In this document: piece by piece, positions 1 to 9,224 of the stretch
Layout: every line of letters begins with the position of its first letter
Position numbering within the stretch: the first letter of the stretch is position 1
DNA from: a virus
IMG/VR virus record: IMGVR_UViG_3300025141_016717
Span: 1-32,216 of that record
Strand: one strand, 5' to 3'
Length of the DNA: 32,216 nucleotides
Program-made: the position numbers and the translations under genes
Notes under the pieces: model-generated
Seen by the model: the letters and a program-made list of their open reading frames with translations, nothing else
Database searches by the model: none
Told to the model about the DNA's origin: nothing

Positions 1-1080
1 TCTATCTCTGCCTATATTGGCAACTCCTCCATTGCTATTTCTTAACAAAGTTGACTCCTCTATGTTTAGCTCCAAAACATCCAAGCTTATAAGTTTTTGT
101 ATAAACTGCTGCGAGTTATCATTTATAAGTGTAATTTCTTCGTTAGTAACCTGCTCTCCATCCCTTCTTGTTAAAATAACAGGAACAATATACTCACCTG
201 ATCTATCAAGATTTTGTATTCTAAAGCTGTCTCCACCCAGGTCTTCTAAAGCTGAATTTGACCCCGCAAGCAACTGTTCTGCAGAGTAGTCGAAGGTTAT
301 GGGTATCCTGGGTGATGCGCCGCTATCATCAGAAGTGGGCTCTTCTGCGGTGTCAGTATCTCGCGATCCAGATGGATTAGCTAATGCTCGCTCTTTTCTT
401 TTTTCTTTTCTGTATGATTGCAGCATAGTGAAAGATGATGTAAGCTTTTTGAATATATATATTCTTTTGCAAATACCTATTAATGGGGTCTCAAATCTAT
501 CGGAAAACTCACCACCATCTAGGTCTATTAAAATAGGCCCAATAAAGGATGCATTTTTATTAACCTCACTTGATAGGCTGCTTATAATAATGGTCATTTC
601 TTTAAAAATTTCAATAACCAAATTTCTTGGAGCCTCGCTTGACAATAAGCCCTCTATATCGTTAGATATATTGAGTCTATCATATAATTCTTTTATTCTA
701 TCCAAATTTTCATCAAAAGAAAAGATTTCATCAAAAGAAAAGTCTTCGCCCTTCTTCTCTTTTAAAATTAACTCAGATGTTATATAAAACTTTTCAAAGT
801 GTGTTGTATATATTGAGCTGTACTCTGATGCTGTCTGCTGAAGAATGCTTCTGGCACTCTTGTTCATAGCTTCTGGTCCAGAGTAAATATTTGTTTTAGA
901 CTTTACCCCTGATATATTCGGATCAAAAGAGGGAATGTTACCGCCAACCAAAGCGTTCGCTACATCTTTTAGTTTTTGATACCAATTTTTTCCCCTGCGC
1001 CTAGCAAGCTTTGCAACACCAGCGGTAAGACGTATAGCGCCCTCTTCAAATTGTTTTTTAAATTCTTTATAAATATTCAT
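1..1080 (-). CDS. Protein of unknown function downstream of portal, 3' end cut by window edge
   Basis: The reading frame is open from an ATG at 1078-1080 to the left edge, giving 360 codons with no stop, so the C-terminus lies outside the window. An SD-like GGAG sits 10 nt before the ATG, and the portal stop is 30 nt upstream. The N-terminus is basic (MNIYKEFKKQFEEGAIRL, then KLARRRGKNW). The rest is mostly helical-looking, with a charged, disordered-looking stretch rich in T, E, S and D around residues 240-260. Residues about 113-122 repeat FSFDE twice, encoded by an 18-bp tandem repeat at 708-743. I recognise no family. Genes directly after the portal in tailed phages are often head-morphogenesis, protease or scaffold genes, but no catalytic motif is visible, so this role is only positional inference. 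Confidence 0.8.
   Translation of the reverse strand, partial: MNIYKEFKKQFEEGAIRLTAGVAKLARRRGKNWYQKLKDVANALVGGNIPSFDPNISGVKSKTNIYSGPEAMNKSARSILQQTASEYSSIYTTHFEKFYITSELILKEKKGEDFSFDEIFSFDENLDRIKELYDRLNISNDIEGLLSSEAPRNLVIEIFKEMTIIISSLSSEVNKNASFIGPILIDLDGGEFSDRFETPLIGICKRIYIFKKLTSSFTMLQSYRKEKRKERALANPSGSRDTDTAEEPTSDDSGASPRIPITFDYSAEQLLAGSNSALEDLGGDSFRIQNLDRSGEYIVPVILTRRDGEQVTNEEITLINDNSQQFIQKLISLDVLELNIEESTLLRNSNGGVANIGRDR
708..743. repeat. 18-bp tandem repeat, two copies
   Basis: The unit at 708-725 (tttcatcaaaagaaaaga) is repeated at 726-743 with one mismatch in the last base. It is in frame with the coding sequence and encodes the doubled FSFDE on the minus strand. It is probably a slippage-type duplication. 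Confidence 0.85.
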
Positions 1081-1110
1081 TGTATAAAAACTCCATCATA
1101 CGTCCTCTGC

Positions 1111-2805
1111 CTACATTTCTGGAGGCCCGCCCATAGGCCCCTCTGGAGGCCCGCCCATGCCCTCGGGAGCGCCGACACCAGGCAATCCGCCCTCAGCCGG
1201 CGCACCAGCAACTGTCTCCTCTCCCGGAGGCTCTATGATTGCCTTAGCGGGATCTAGACCAGAAAGCTCTGAAAGCTTCATGTTCCCCAGGACCTGTTGC
1301 TCTTTGGCGAAAATTTGCTCATCAATCATCTCTTCTCGAATTCTTCTTCTTTCTTCTTCATAGCTCAAACCAAGACTCCTGTGAAGAGTCTGAAGAGAAA
1401 CTTGCTTGTTACCTACGAACTGTCCCACTGATTGAATAAACTCGGCCATATCATATAAGTTCATATGGTTAAAGTCTATTGTTGGGACAAGCAGTCTTTT
1501 TTCACCGTCTTTGTACTCAAAGAAATCTTGAATTTCACAAATTGGAGCAAAGATTTTTCTTTCAAGCCATTTTTTCATCATATTTCTAAATATATCATAC
1601 CTTTGACGAAGAACCTCAAGCCCTACGGATGAGCTTGCGTATGTGGCTGACTCCTGATCCATCAGTGACTTAGGGGTCATTAATCCGGCATATAAATTTG
1701 TCATAATGTGCTCAATATCCGAGCCAACATCGAGGGTTGCCCCAGAAAATCCAGCCCTCTCTATATTCACTCCATTATGAGTTACAATTTTAAAGTCCTT
1801 ATCATACTGGGCTTCTTCTAAAACATTTTTAAACGCTTCAATATCAGCCTGAGTCGGCCTATAATCGCCTTCCCCACCTAGCTTTACTAGGGTTAGTGGG
1901 TTGACCATACCATCTGCTTGTGCGAACTTTGATTCACGAAGCTTATCGTATAACATTAAATCTTTGTAAATAGAGACTATTATAGAGGTTCCTCGAATAT
2001 CATATGGCGAACTTAAAAGCTTTAGGTGAGAAACATTAAATGCATCGAGAGGTATATTTTGACCCTTTTTAACATAAGACAAAATATGCTTTGGCATATG
2101 TTTTTTTAAATTCAAATCAGAGGGAGAGGTTGAGTTTACGATTCTTAGAAGATTTGCATCCGGCCTAAGAGAAACTAATGTGTGATTACCTATGACTGAC
2201 TTTCTAACATGAACATAGTCTGGGTTTAAAATTGTAATTCTATTCCAAACGCCCATACTCTCATCTAGCTCTGAGTATGGAAAGGCTTCGCCCATTTTCC
2301 AAAACTCTAATGCAGCCCCATAAACAACAGAGTAAAGATCTATTCTTTCTGACATTTCCATAAAAAACTGCTGAACTTTTTTATTTTTACAAGTTATGTT
2401 AATTTTGCTGATAGGAAATGATGCGTGTAGGTTTATTGCGTTTCTTACAATTGGATGTGTGTCATAGAAAACTCTATTCCACGCATTCATCGTAACCCTG
2501 TCTCTGGGCAGGTTTAGATTTGCTAACTGAAAGAGGGGAGAGTATATCTCTGGAGACATTCGATCAGTAGTAGAGGTCGTTGTTGGGCCCACCATGGGAG
2601 AGGTTATAGATGCATTCTTAATCATATTAAGACTATTTTGTTTAAAGCCACTACTGTGGGCAACGGCGGCATGCAAAGAGGAGTTCGTTTCGGCATCTAA
2701 CCTTTTGTTTTCTGCATTTGAAATTTCAGCACGCCTGAAATCAGACAAAGACTCAGCAGTCTTTTTTGAGATATCAGTAGGCGGTCTGTCGGTTCTTCTT
2801 GACAT
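1111..2805 (-). CDS. Phage portal protein
   Basis: A 564-residue protein whose order (directly after the large terminase) and sequence fit the dodecameric portal through which DNA enters the head. Family-like stretches include LMLYDKLRESKFAQADGM, a 'tunnel/stem' helix region near IKNDKD-type charged residues, and the C-terminal third with TPKSLMDQESATYAS followed by a long helix and KKWLERKIFAPICE. This last pattern is common in portals of large myophages. The last roughly 30 residues form a Gly/Pro/Glu-rich tail ending GGPPEM, encoded partly by a tandem repeat. The ATG has an AGAGGAG SD 9 nt upstream that lies inside the last codons of the terminase gene, so translation is probably coupled. 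Assignment rests on motif memory and synteny, without a database search. Confidence 0.85.
   Translation of the reverse strand: MSRRTDRPPTDISKKTAESLSDFRRAEISNAENKRLDAETNSSLHAAVAHSSGFKQNSLNMIKNASITSPMVGPTTTSTTDRMSPEIYSPLFQLANLNLPRDRVTMNAWNRVFYDTHPIVRNAINLHASFPISKINITCKNKKVQQFFMEMSERIDLYSVVYGAALEFWKMGEAFPYSELDESMGVWNRITILNPDYVHVRKSVIGNHTLVSLRPDANLLRIVNSTSPSDLNLKKHMPKHILSYVKKGQNIPLDAFNVSHLKLLSSPYDIRGTSIIVSIYKDLMLYDKLRESKFAQADGMVNPLTLVKLGGEGDYRPTQADIEAFKNVLEEAQYDKDFKIVTHNGVNIERAGFSGATLDVGSDIEHIMTNLYAGLMTPKSLMDQESATYASSSVGLEVLRQRYDIFRNMMKKWLERKIFAPICEIQDFFEYKDGEKRLLVPTIDFNHMNLYDMAEFIQSVGQFVGNKQVSLQTLHRSLGLSYEEERRRIREEMIDEQIFAKEQQVLGNMKLSELSGLDPAKAIIEPPGEETVAGAPAEGGLPGVGAPEGMGGPPEGPMGGPPEM
1118..1158. 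repeat. Imperfect tandem repeat encoding the portal Gly/Pro tail
   Basis: The 17-base string tctggaggcccgcccat occurs at 1118-1134 and again at 1142-1158, with a period of 24 bases. It is GC-rich in an AT-rich genome and encodes the GGPPEGPMGGPPEM end of the portal. Copy-number change here would lengthen or shorten the tail by 8 residues. Confidence 0.85.
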
Positions 2806-2807
2806 TT

Positions 2808-4601
2808 TTAAATTCTCCTCTTAACATTTGCTATTGTTGCTCTAGGCATATCTTCTCTTTGTTTAATTCCGGGCTTAACACTAAATCCTTTTGTTAAATC
2901 AAATTTATAAGCCATATAAGCATACATTAAAGCCATAAAACCATCATTTGGAACGGGTCCTTTTACAAAGGTTTTAACAGGCTGTCCTCCAACAATTTTT
3001 ATTTTTGACTCCATTGAAGTACAGTGATCTATTAACCACTCAAGATATTCATAGCTTTTCCACGGGAACCTTATCTTTCCTTTTCTAAACAGATCTATTA
3101 ATTCGTCAATTAATAGATCTTTATTATAAGAAATTATTAGCTCATCCTCTCTGTACTTCATCGGATTAGCCAAACTACCACTTCCTTGTGCTCCGATAAA
3201 CTTATCTCTATATAGCGTTTGAATGTCGTGAACTACGTCTTGGCCAAAAAACCAGTCAGATACGCCTCTTGTTATTGAGAACCTTCTATACATTTCCTTT
3301 ATGGTGCTTTTTTTGTAACCATAAGTGTTTTGCCTCAACTTATGTGCGTGCTCAACAAGCAGAGTGCCATCGGGTTCGGCAGAAAGTATGACTACGCAAG
3401 AAAAAGACTGACCACCTGTTGAGTCTGGGTCATCATCTTTACCACCCCAGTCAACGCCTAGGTAAGTAGGTCTAGCGTTTGCCTTTATGCTTTTAGAAAA
3501 ATGTCGATCTGGATCTCTGCATAAATTATATATTTCAGCCTTAGTAAGGGGTGATCCAGCTCCAGAATAAAACTCTCCCACTACCTCGTTTTTCCAGATT
3601 CTTTCAGTCTGAGCCGGATTGTTCTCTGGCATCAACTTTTCAATATTCTCTTTTGTAAAGTAAGGGATGTAAAGCTGATTTATATGAAATCCAACGAAGT
3701 CGCATTCTTCTGGGTTCTTAGAGCCTACCCATTTTCCCAAGCCAACTGCCTCAACCTTCTTTTGTTTTGTTCCGCAAAGTGGACACTGAATCGTATTCTC
3801 ATACAACCAAATTGACTTCCATCTATCATCATCTGGCAGGTAAAAAGGATATGTTTTTTTGCAATTCTTACACCCGAGGTGATAATATCTTTGGTCAGAC
3901 ATTTCCCATATTGTTGCAAAATGACTGTTCTTGCTTTTGGGAGTACCAAAGTAAACCTGAACACCCTGACCAACTGGCCCGTATTTTGCTGCTGTTAGAA
4001 TCTTTGTAGCATTACCAATTGCGTGTCCAAGCATATCTTGAACCTCATCAAACATGGCGACATCAACAGTCATACCACGAATTCTATCTGCATCAGCGCC
4101 AATACTATCAATCCATAGAGTTCCAGTTTCAAACTGCTTCATAGTAAGGTTGTCAACAGCATTTGCGCTATCTAGTTTATTTTGCTCTATAAAGTTATCT
4201 TTTGCAGTTCGAATTAAAGTTTCAAGCTTATCTTGTGAAAACTTTTTAACCTGACCTAAGGCTGGAAATAGGTGTATAACTCTAATATTTGGATCTGTAA
4301 AAAGACCGCTATTAGTAAAAAAAAGATCAAGCGCACCAGCCATAACTGTTGCGCCGACCTGACGACCCTTTTTTATAACAACAGGTTTTCCATCTTTTCT
4401 GGTTGCATTAAGAGCAATATATCTGTAAACATCAGACATAAATTTCCAGCCAGAATCTATGATATTAAATTCTGATCCATCTAAAGTTAGGTTGTTTTTG
4501 CAAAAATGCGCAGGATCAAAATCTAAAAAACTGTTATTAAATTGGTCTATTAAATCTTTTTCTTTTTTACCTTTTGACATACTAACCAGTTGTTTGGGCA
4601 T
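2808..4601 (-). CDS. terL: Terminase large subunit (packaging ATPase and nuclease)
   Basis: A 597-residue DNA-packaging motor. The N-terminal ATPase has a degenerate Walker A at residues 78-85 (KGRQVGAT), without the usual GKT/GKS ending, and a Walker B at 181-189 (VAMFDEVQD). A zinc ribbon follows with C244/C247 and C273/C276, as in GpA-like terminases. The RNase H-like nuclease begins at residue 380 (YLGVDWGG, D384) and continues with later acidic residues in FGQDVVHD and VPNDGFMA. The start at 4601 overlaps the upstream gene by 20 nt. A second ATG at 4580 (MSKGKKEKD) would leave no overlap. Neither has a clear SD, so the start is unresolved by 7 codons. The portal follows directly, the usual terminase-portal order. 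Confidence 0.95.
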   Translation of the reverse strand: MPKQLVSMSKGKKEKDLIDQFNNSFLDFDPAHFCKNNLTLDGSEFNIIDSGWKFMSDVYRYIALNATRKDGKPVVIKKGRQVGATVMAGALDLFFTNSGLFTDPNIRVIHLFPALGQVKKFSQDKLETLIRTAKDNFIEQNKLDSANAVDNLTMKQFETGTLWIDSIGADADRIRGMTVDVAMFDEVQDMLGHAIGNATKILTAAKYGPVGQGVQVYFGTPKSKNSHFATIWEMSDQRYYHLGCKNCKKTYPFYLPDDDRWKSIWLYENTIQCPLCGTKQKKVEAVGLGKWVGSKNPEECDFVGFHINQLYIPYFTKENIEKLMPENNPAQTERIWKNEVVGEFYSGAGSPLTKAEIYNLCRDPDRHFSKSIKANARPTYLGVDWGGKDDDPDSTGGQSFSCVVILSAEPDGTLLVEHAHKLRQNTYGYKKSTIKEMYRRFSITRGVSDWFFGQDVVHDIQTLYRDKFIGAQGSGSLANPMKYREDELIISYNKDLLIDELIDLFRKGKIRFPWKSYEYLEWLIDHCTSMESKIKIVGGQPVKTFVKGPVPNDGFMALMYAYMAYKFDLTKGFSVKPGIKQREDMPRATIANVKRRI

Positions 4602-5166
4602 GCTGGAAGTAGTCTGCGATATCAGAGTCTACTTCACTCTCCCCATTTTCTGGTATGTATTTTACTTCTTCCTCAGAATCTTTGCATGAATCTTTGCTAC
4701 TTTTTAACAAATTTTTTAGTAAATTATTAAACTTACTATTATCAACCCTAGACTCTACTTCATGAAAACTGAGCTCCGGTAGGTTTTTACACTCAGCAAT
4801 AATAGCCATCAAGCTTGCATCCGGCCTATGCTTTGCAAAGCTCTGTACGTAATTAATTATATTTTTTATTTTTTTAACCAAATGTGGGTCGTGCTTTACA
4901 CATTCACCATCACTAGCACAGTCAGTGCATTCTGATGCTTTTTTTGAAATACTTACACCCTCTACATCTTTAATCAAATCAAAGCCAGCACGACTTCTTA
5001 TATCTGCCATTTTTTCTTCAATTGAAGAAAAGTCATTTCTTTTTCTTAAAACAGATTTTAGATTATCAAGATAATCGCCTTGTTTTTCCAAGCTCTTTTC
5101 GAACTCAGAAACCCAATCAGCTGTTGTTCTGTAGTTTTCTGTTAAACTCTGTCTTTTTACCTTCAT
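4582..5166 (-). CDS. Hypothetical protein upstream of large terminase
   Basis: A 194-residue charged, mostly helical protein. A central cysteine cluster, CTDCASDGEC near residues 79-88 followed by KHD, could bind a metal ion. The C-terminus is acidic. The SD AGAGG lies 6 nt before the ATG and overlaps the stop of the preceding gene. Its stop overlaps the favoured terminase start. Position just before the large terminase would suit a small terminase, but no helix-turn-helix is apparent, so I leave the function open. Confidence 0.8.
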   Translation of the reverse strand: MKVKRQSLTENYRTTADWVSEFEKSLEKQGDYLDNLKSVLRKRNDFSSIEEKMADIRSRAGFDLIKDVEGVSISKKASECTDCASDGECVKHDPHLVKKIKNIINYVQSFAKHRPDASLMAIIAECKNLPELSFHEVESRVDNSKFNNLLKNLLKSSKDSCKDSEEEVKYIPENGESEVDSDIADYFQHAQTTG

Positions 5167-5175
5167 TTTAAGCCT

Positions 5176-6255
5176 CTATGCAAAATAGTTTCTAAGAAAA
5201 TCTACACTCAAACTATCTTTTTCATCTTTACCAGAGGCAGTACCCCTATCCTTAAAGAGAGGGAATCCGCTATCCATGCAAATCTGAAGAATTGCAAGCT
5301 CTTCTCTGTCGGTTAAATCATATTTTTCTTTTAGAGCCTCATAAACTTCTGCCATTGGTTTGCCGGCAGATACATGAGCGTTTATCATCATTCCTGATAT
5401 TGCTCTCTCAAATGGAGTAATTGCAATAACTAAGTTATTTGGAATTGCAGCCTCCTTTGTTAGCACGACCTTTTCTCCGTCAGCATTCACCCATAAAGGT
5501 GGAGTTTTTGTAGCCTTTTTTGAGTGCTGCTCTTTAATCTTCTTTTTAAGATTATTTAGGTGATCCTTAAGAGTTATAACATCTCTCATTATAGAACCTC
5601 TTGTCTCTTCTAATCTTTCTAGATCCAGATGACTCTCTACATCATCTTGAACTGCTCTAGAAATTTGAGAATTTAATCTATCCAAAAAGCTTATAGCTTT
5701 TTCGCAGCCAACAGTAGTTCTGCCATCATGAGTAGGAATGTTTGATGGATATTCAGATGCAATATACTCCATAAACTTGCTTAGATCACCATCATTAGCA
5801 TAATCCGTTTCTTTCGCTTCTTCTTCTCCGCCGACCTCTTTGATTGATATGTTTGCACCAGGGATTAAGTCAGATATTTTAGAGCCGCCATGCTCTTCCA
5901 GCAACTCTTCAACTTCCTCTTCGGTTTCTTTTAATTCTTCAGCAAGATCGCCGAGACTACTGTCACCCTCTGATAAGCCCTCCAGTGCTTGCTGCAGAGT
6001 TAAATCTTCAAGATCTTGTTCGGAAAAATCATTCTCGGAAAAACTTCCTGTTTCAAATACATCTGTGATAACGCCCTCTTCCTCATTTAAGTCCAAAGAC
6101 TCAAGAATGTCCTCAAACATTCCGTTATCTAAACCTTCATCTTCGGCGTAATTAACAGAATTTTCTGAGTAAGAAGAATCTTCGTAATAGGCCTCTTTTT
6201 TCATACCTTCTCCCTTTGGTTTAATTTTTCCTTTTAAATTAGTTTTATATGACAT
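5176..6255 (-). CDS. Hypothetical acidic protein
   Basis: A 359-residue protein. After a short basic start (MSYKTNLKGKIKPKGEG) residues about 25-125 are strongly acidic and low in complexity, with runs such as EELKETEEEVEELLEEHGG. The middle is coiled-coil-like (LEETRGSIMRDVITLKDHL), and the end is a more globular region with WVNADGEKVVLTKEA and LKEKYDLTDREELAILQI. The ATG at 6255 lies 4 nt after the previous stop but has only a weak SD. An internal ATG at 6204 (residue 18) has GGGAG 5 nt upstream and may be the true start, giving 342 residues. The family is not recognised. An acidic N-terminal half in a packaging block could suit a scaffold-like role, but this is speculation. Confidence 0.8.
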   Translation of the reverse strand: MSYKTNLKGKIKPKGEGMKKEAYYEDSSYSENSVNYAEDEGLDNGMFEDILESLDLNEEEGVITDVFETGSFSENDFSEQDLEDLTLQQALEGLSEGDSSLGDLAEELKETEEEVEELLEEHGGSKISDLIPGANISIKEVGGEEEAKETDYANDGDLSKFMEYIASEYPSNIPTHDGRTTVGCEKAISFLDRLNSQISRAVQDDVESHLDLERLEETRGSIMRDVITLKDHLNNLKKKIKEQHSKKATKTPPLWVNADGEKVVLTKEAAIPNNLVIAITPFERAISGMMINAHVSAGKPMAEVYEALKEKYDLTDREELAILQICMDSGFPLFKDRGTASGKDEKDSLSVDFLRNYFA

Positions 6256-6259
6256 AACC

Positions 6260-6697
6260 TTAACCTATTAAGCTATATATACCATAATATATATTAGTAT
6301 TATTATCATCTGAATAATAATCGTTATATTCTTTGGGGTAACTATATTGTGCTTTTGGCATTTGACCAATCATTATGTGAGGATAATTAGGACTACCATT
6401 AAGGCCATCTATTCCAACTGGTGTTTCTTTTCCGTCTTCATCAAACTTGCAATCAACGGATCCTGACTTTTCAAAAACCTTATCTGCATAAATACATTTT
6501 TTTGGCTCTTCAACTAAAAATAAAAGATCTAAGTTATTTTCTATTATTTTTTCAGAATGCTCTTCCTCATAAAGAGACATAGGTTCCATAAGCTTTATTG
6601 CAGGGATATCTTTATCAGACACGCATCCGCCTGCCGATTTACAGCCAAAAGGTATATTTAACCCAAACGGGCATTTGTGTAACTTTCCTCTAATCAT
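6260..6697 (-). CDS. Hypothetical cysteine-containing protein
   Basis: A 145-residue protein with cysteines at 9, 19, 25, 68 and 83 (KCPFGLNIPFGCKSAGGC near the N-terminus), a pattern that could bind metal. The C-terminal 40 residues are rich in Tyr, Asn and Asp (NDYYSDDNNTNIYYGIY). The ATG has only a weak purine-rich SD (AGAAGA). It sits 6 nt from an AT-rich element (6703-6726) that may be a promoter, so the mRNA leader may be very short. The next gene begins 4 nt after its stop. No function can be assigned. Confidence 0.75.
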   Translation of the reverse strand: MIRGKLHKCPFGLNIPFGCKSAGGCVSDKDIPAIKLMEPMSLYEEEHSEKIIENNLDLLFLVEEPKKCIYADKVFEKSGSVDCKFDEDGKETPVGIDGLNGSPNYPHIMIGQMPKAQYSYPKEYNDYYSDDNNTNIYYGIYSLIG

Positions 6698-6702
6698 AGT
6701 CT

Positions 6703-6726
6703 TCTATAAAATATATTATATTAGTA
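6703..6726 (-). promoter_or_regulatory. AT-only element, candidate promoter (copy A)
   Basis: On the minus strand this reads TACTAATA, then 11 A/T bases, then ATAGA. Nearly the same element occurs at 12633-12657. It occupies most of the 38-nt gap upstream of the 145-residue gene. The TTTTATAGA end loosely resembles the T4-type late promoter TATAAATA. A promoter role is inference from the shared sequence and position. Confidence 0.35.
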
Positions 6727-6735
6727 AACTTTGTT

Positions 6736-7491
6736 TTACAACATATCTAAATAATCTTTTATCATTCTTCTTTTTAATAATTCTTTTTTAAACTCACCAG
6801 TTAAAGGCACAAGGTTAAGTATATTCATTTCAACTAAATTTTCAAGAATCTTTTTTGGATTTGTCTTAATTCTTTTTCCTATAATATTTTCTATATATGA
6901 TAACTTGATATCGGGATGCTCAGAAAAATATTTTTTATTTTCCTTAACGAAATTTAATATGCCCTCATCTATATCAAAATCGAGTCTAGCAGATAGTTCT
7001 ACAGCCCTCCATAGCCTATTTGGGTCATCCGTTAAAGTTATCTCTGGAGAGGAGACTGTTTTTATAACTCGCCTGTTTATATCTTTTTTACCGCAACCAA
7101 TTGGGTCATTTATTTCGTAAGTTTCTAAATCCATATGAAGCGTATTTATAGTAAAATCCCTGCTGTAAATTTCTTCTAAAAAATCGTCACTTATATATCC
7201 CGCATATTTAGTAGCTGCGTCAGATATAAAATTACTTGAAAAATCTAGAGTATAATCATCTAAATATATTGATATATGGCCATCCTCAAACACTTTAAAA
7301 TATTTTCTAAAAAAATCACAGGATAACAAAGATAGTCGAATAATATCTGAAGAATTTGTGGTTACATCTAAGTCTGAATCCGTAGGGTCAATATTTAGAC
7401 AAAGATCTCTTGGTATTCCGCCAACAAGATATGGTTTCGATATCTTGTTTTCTTTTGATATTTTCAGAATACTGTCTAATATTTCTTTCAT
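6736..7491 (-). CDS. cca: tRNA nucleotidyltransferase / poly(A) polymerase family protein
   Basis: A 251-residue class II nucleotidyltransferase of the bacterial CCA-adding enzyme/poly(A) polymerase family. Visible motifs are VGGIPRDL (residues 23-30, the GG motif), DSDLDVTT with D40 and D42 as metal ligands, the conserved RDFTINTL (111-118), and DDPNRLWRAVELSARL (155-170), the neck-domain signature that precedes nucleotide selection. At 251 residues it is much shorter than cellular CCA enzymes (about 400) because most of the body and tail helices are missing. It could add CCA, add A tails, or repair cleaved tRNA ends; sequence alone does not decide. Its start is 4 nt after the preceding stop, with a weak SD. 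No tRNA gene is in the window. It sits among packaging genes, an unusual place for RNA metabolism. Confidence 0.9.
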   Translation of the reverse strand: MKEILDSILKISKENKISKPYLVGGIPRDLCLNIDPTDSDLDVTTNSSDIIRLSLLSCDFFRKYFKVFEDGHISIYLDDYTLDFSSNFISDAATKYAGYISDDFLEEIYSRDFTINTLHMDLETYEINDPIGCGKKDINRRVIKTVSSPEITLTDDPNRLWRAVELSARLDFDIDEGILNFVKENKKYFSEHPDIKLSYIENIIGKRIKTNPKKILENLVEMNILNLVPLTGEFKKELLKRRMIKDYLDML

Positions 7492-7495
7492 TTAA

Positions 7496-8989
7496 TTATC
7501 CAGGTAATTCTTCTGATTCAACAGGTTCTGTAGGAGTCTCGGAAGGCGGGGCTTCTGGAAGATCTGTCCCAGGAATGGGGCCGCCCGCTTCAAGAAGTGT
7601 TTTTGCATTAGATAGCTGGCCCATCATTTTTGTAACACGGGTTAGCGCATAAGAAAAAGCATCAATAAGCTTACTCTGAGATTCTGCAAGCTCAGGAAAC
7701 ATTGATGCAATACCAATTTTATCTAGCATAATATCAAACTCAGCAAGCTGCCTGATAATTCTTCTGTCGGCAAGCATTCCGGCTACTTCATCTAATTTTT
7801 TAGCTGCATCTTCTAGGTTGATATCTCCAGCAAGGATTTCATACTCGCCTTCTCTTGGCCCTGGGATCGGCTCAATATCCCTTAGCTTTGTTGGCTCTAC
7901 CTTATCTGGCTCAGGTATTTCCACCCCTGACTTCTGCTCCTGTGCGCTTGGCCCAGCAGGCTCCTGATCCTCTGGAGGGTTGCCTTGAGTGACTTCGCTG
8001 GGAGGTGCCTCTATCGGTGGAGCGATCTGCTCTTCCGCTATTTCTTGAGCAATTTTAACTAGAGCATTTGCATGATCATCATGACCTGCTTTTTTAAGCA
8101 TATTTGCAGTCCTATGCGTAACATCGCTCATTGTGCTTGCAAGTTTAATTCTTTTTATCAAAGAGCTTAGCTCAAAAAGGTGTTTTGCCATTTCGGAGTA
8201 CTCATCGTAAGGTATGTCTCCATCTCTAAGAAGTGTATCAATTCTTTTGCAGGCCCTATTTATAGATTTTTTCCAACCTATTAACCTTTCTTTATTTGTA
8301 AAAGAATCTTCTTTTTTGCCTTCCGAAGGAGAACTCGCAGTAAAGCTATCCCCAGGCATATTGTTGCCTCTGTTCCTGCCAGAAAAATTGTACCCCGGGT
8401 TATCCTGAGTGTATGGACCAGTTCCAACTAAGCCGGATTGAAATAAAGATTCTTTTTTCATTTTTTCTTCCTTATACTCTGAGTACTTAAGGTGATCGCC
8501 ATTACTATAGTATTCAAACCATCTTAAGAATTTTTGCTTTTCTTCGTTATCTAAAATATTACTATAAAACTTTACTGCTGACTCTTTTGTTCTAATACCT
8601 TTTTGGCAATCTTTGTATATTTTATGAACTATATTGAGCCAATTATTTAAGTCAATTTCTTTTGACAATGAATCTGGAGACAATCCAGGGTTTGGATAAG
8701 CAATCTTTTTAATACTACTGTCAGATATTTGTCTCTCCATAATATAGTATAAAATATCTCCGTTATCAACGGCTTTTTTAATTATTTCTTTTGCAAACTT
8801 TTTAGATATACTAATCTTCAGTTTATTTGCTTCTTTTTGCAAAAATAAATATCTTTCTAAATCTTCATCAGAAGATACGCCTAGATCAGTAAGGTATACC
8901 GCTCTTTTTACAAGAGGAAAAAGAGTAGATCTATTCTCTTCGCCTATCTTTAAGAGCTTTTGTCTAAAATAATTATTTACTTTTGACAT
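7496..8989 (-). CDS. Hypothetical protein with Pro/Glu-rich linker
   Basis: A 497-residue protein in three parts. Residues 1-185 are helical and Lys-rich. A Gly/Ser/Asn-rich stretch (QSGLVGTGPYTQDNPGYNFS) lies near 185-225. A helical segment with NMLKKAGHDDHANALVKIA near 295 follows, then a long Pro/Glu-rich linker (about 320-385), a helical domain, and a Pro/Glu tail ending ESEELPG. The ATG has a strong AGGAGAG SD and overlaps the upstream gene by 17 nt. No family is recognised. The linkers and location on the packaging side suggest a virion or assembly protein, as inference only. Confidence 0.85.
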   Translation of the reverse strand: MSKVNNYFRQKLLKIGEENRSTLFPLVKRAVYLTDLGVSSDEDLERYLFLQKEANKLKISISKKFAKEIIKKAVDNGDILYYIMERQISDSSIKKIAYPNPGLSPDSLSKEIDLNNWLNIVHKIYKDCQKGIRTKESAVKFYSNILDNEEKQKFLRWFEYYSNGDHLKYSEYKEEKMKKESLFQSGLVGTGPYTQDNPGYNFSGRNRGNNMPGDSFTASSPSEGKKEDSFTNKERLIGWKKSINRACKRIDTLLRDGDIPYDEYSEMAKHLFELSSLIKRIKLASTMSDVTHRTANMLKKAGHDDHANALVKIAQEIAEEQIAPPIEAPPSEVTQGNPPEDQEPAGPSAQEQKSGVEIPEPDKVEPTKLRDIEPIPGPREGEYEILAGDINLEDAAKKLDEVAGMLADRRIIRQLAEFDIMLDKIGIASMFPELAESQSKLIDAFSYALTRVTKMMGQLSNAKTLLEAGGPIPGTDLPEAPPSETPTEPVESEELPG

Positions 8990-9224
8990 TAGAAACTCTC
9001 TCCTGCAAGCTGTCTATCGCTTTTTTCCAATCAGATTTATTGCTACCAATAATCTCGTCCAGCTTGTTATTTATGTAATTAAGATATTTTTGGAGATGAC
9101 CAAGAGGAACTCTGTCTCTATCGCCCTCACCATAATCTCCTGTGCTTTTTTTCACCCATGATTCAAAAGAAACAATTGAGTTTAAATCTTTTTTCAAAGT
9201 TAATATTATCTTTTTTGTTTTCAC
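8973..9224 (-). CDS. Small hypothetical protein
   Basis: An 83-residue basic protein starting with GTG at 9222-9224, supported by GGAG 5 nt upstream. The N-terminus is MKTKKIILTLKKDLN. A short loop with GDYGEGDRDRVPLGH is followed by two likely helices (LQKYLNYINNKLDEIIG and KKAIDSLQERVSNVK). Its stop lies inside the next gene's start region (17-nt overlap), consistent with co-translation. No function recognised. Confidence 0.75.
   Translation of the reverse strand: MKTKKIILTLKKDLNSIVSFESWVKKSTGDYGEGDRDRVPLGHLQKYLNYINNKLDEIIGSNKSDWKKAIDSLQERVSNVKSK

Noticed and set aside
299-787. Plus-strand open frame at the left end
   Set aside because: The minus-strand frame across 1-1080 is open for 360 codons with a start and SD, and continues the operon. 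The plus frame lacks initiation signals.
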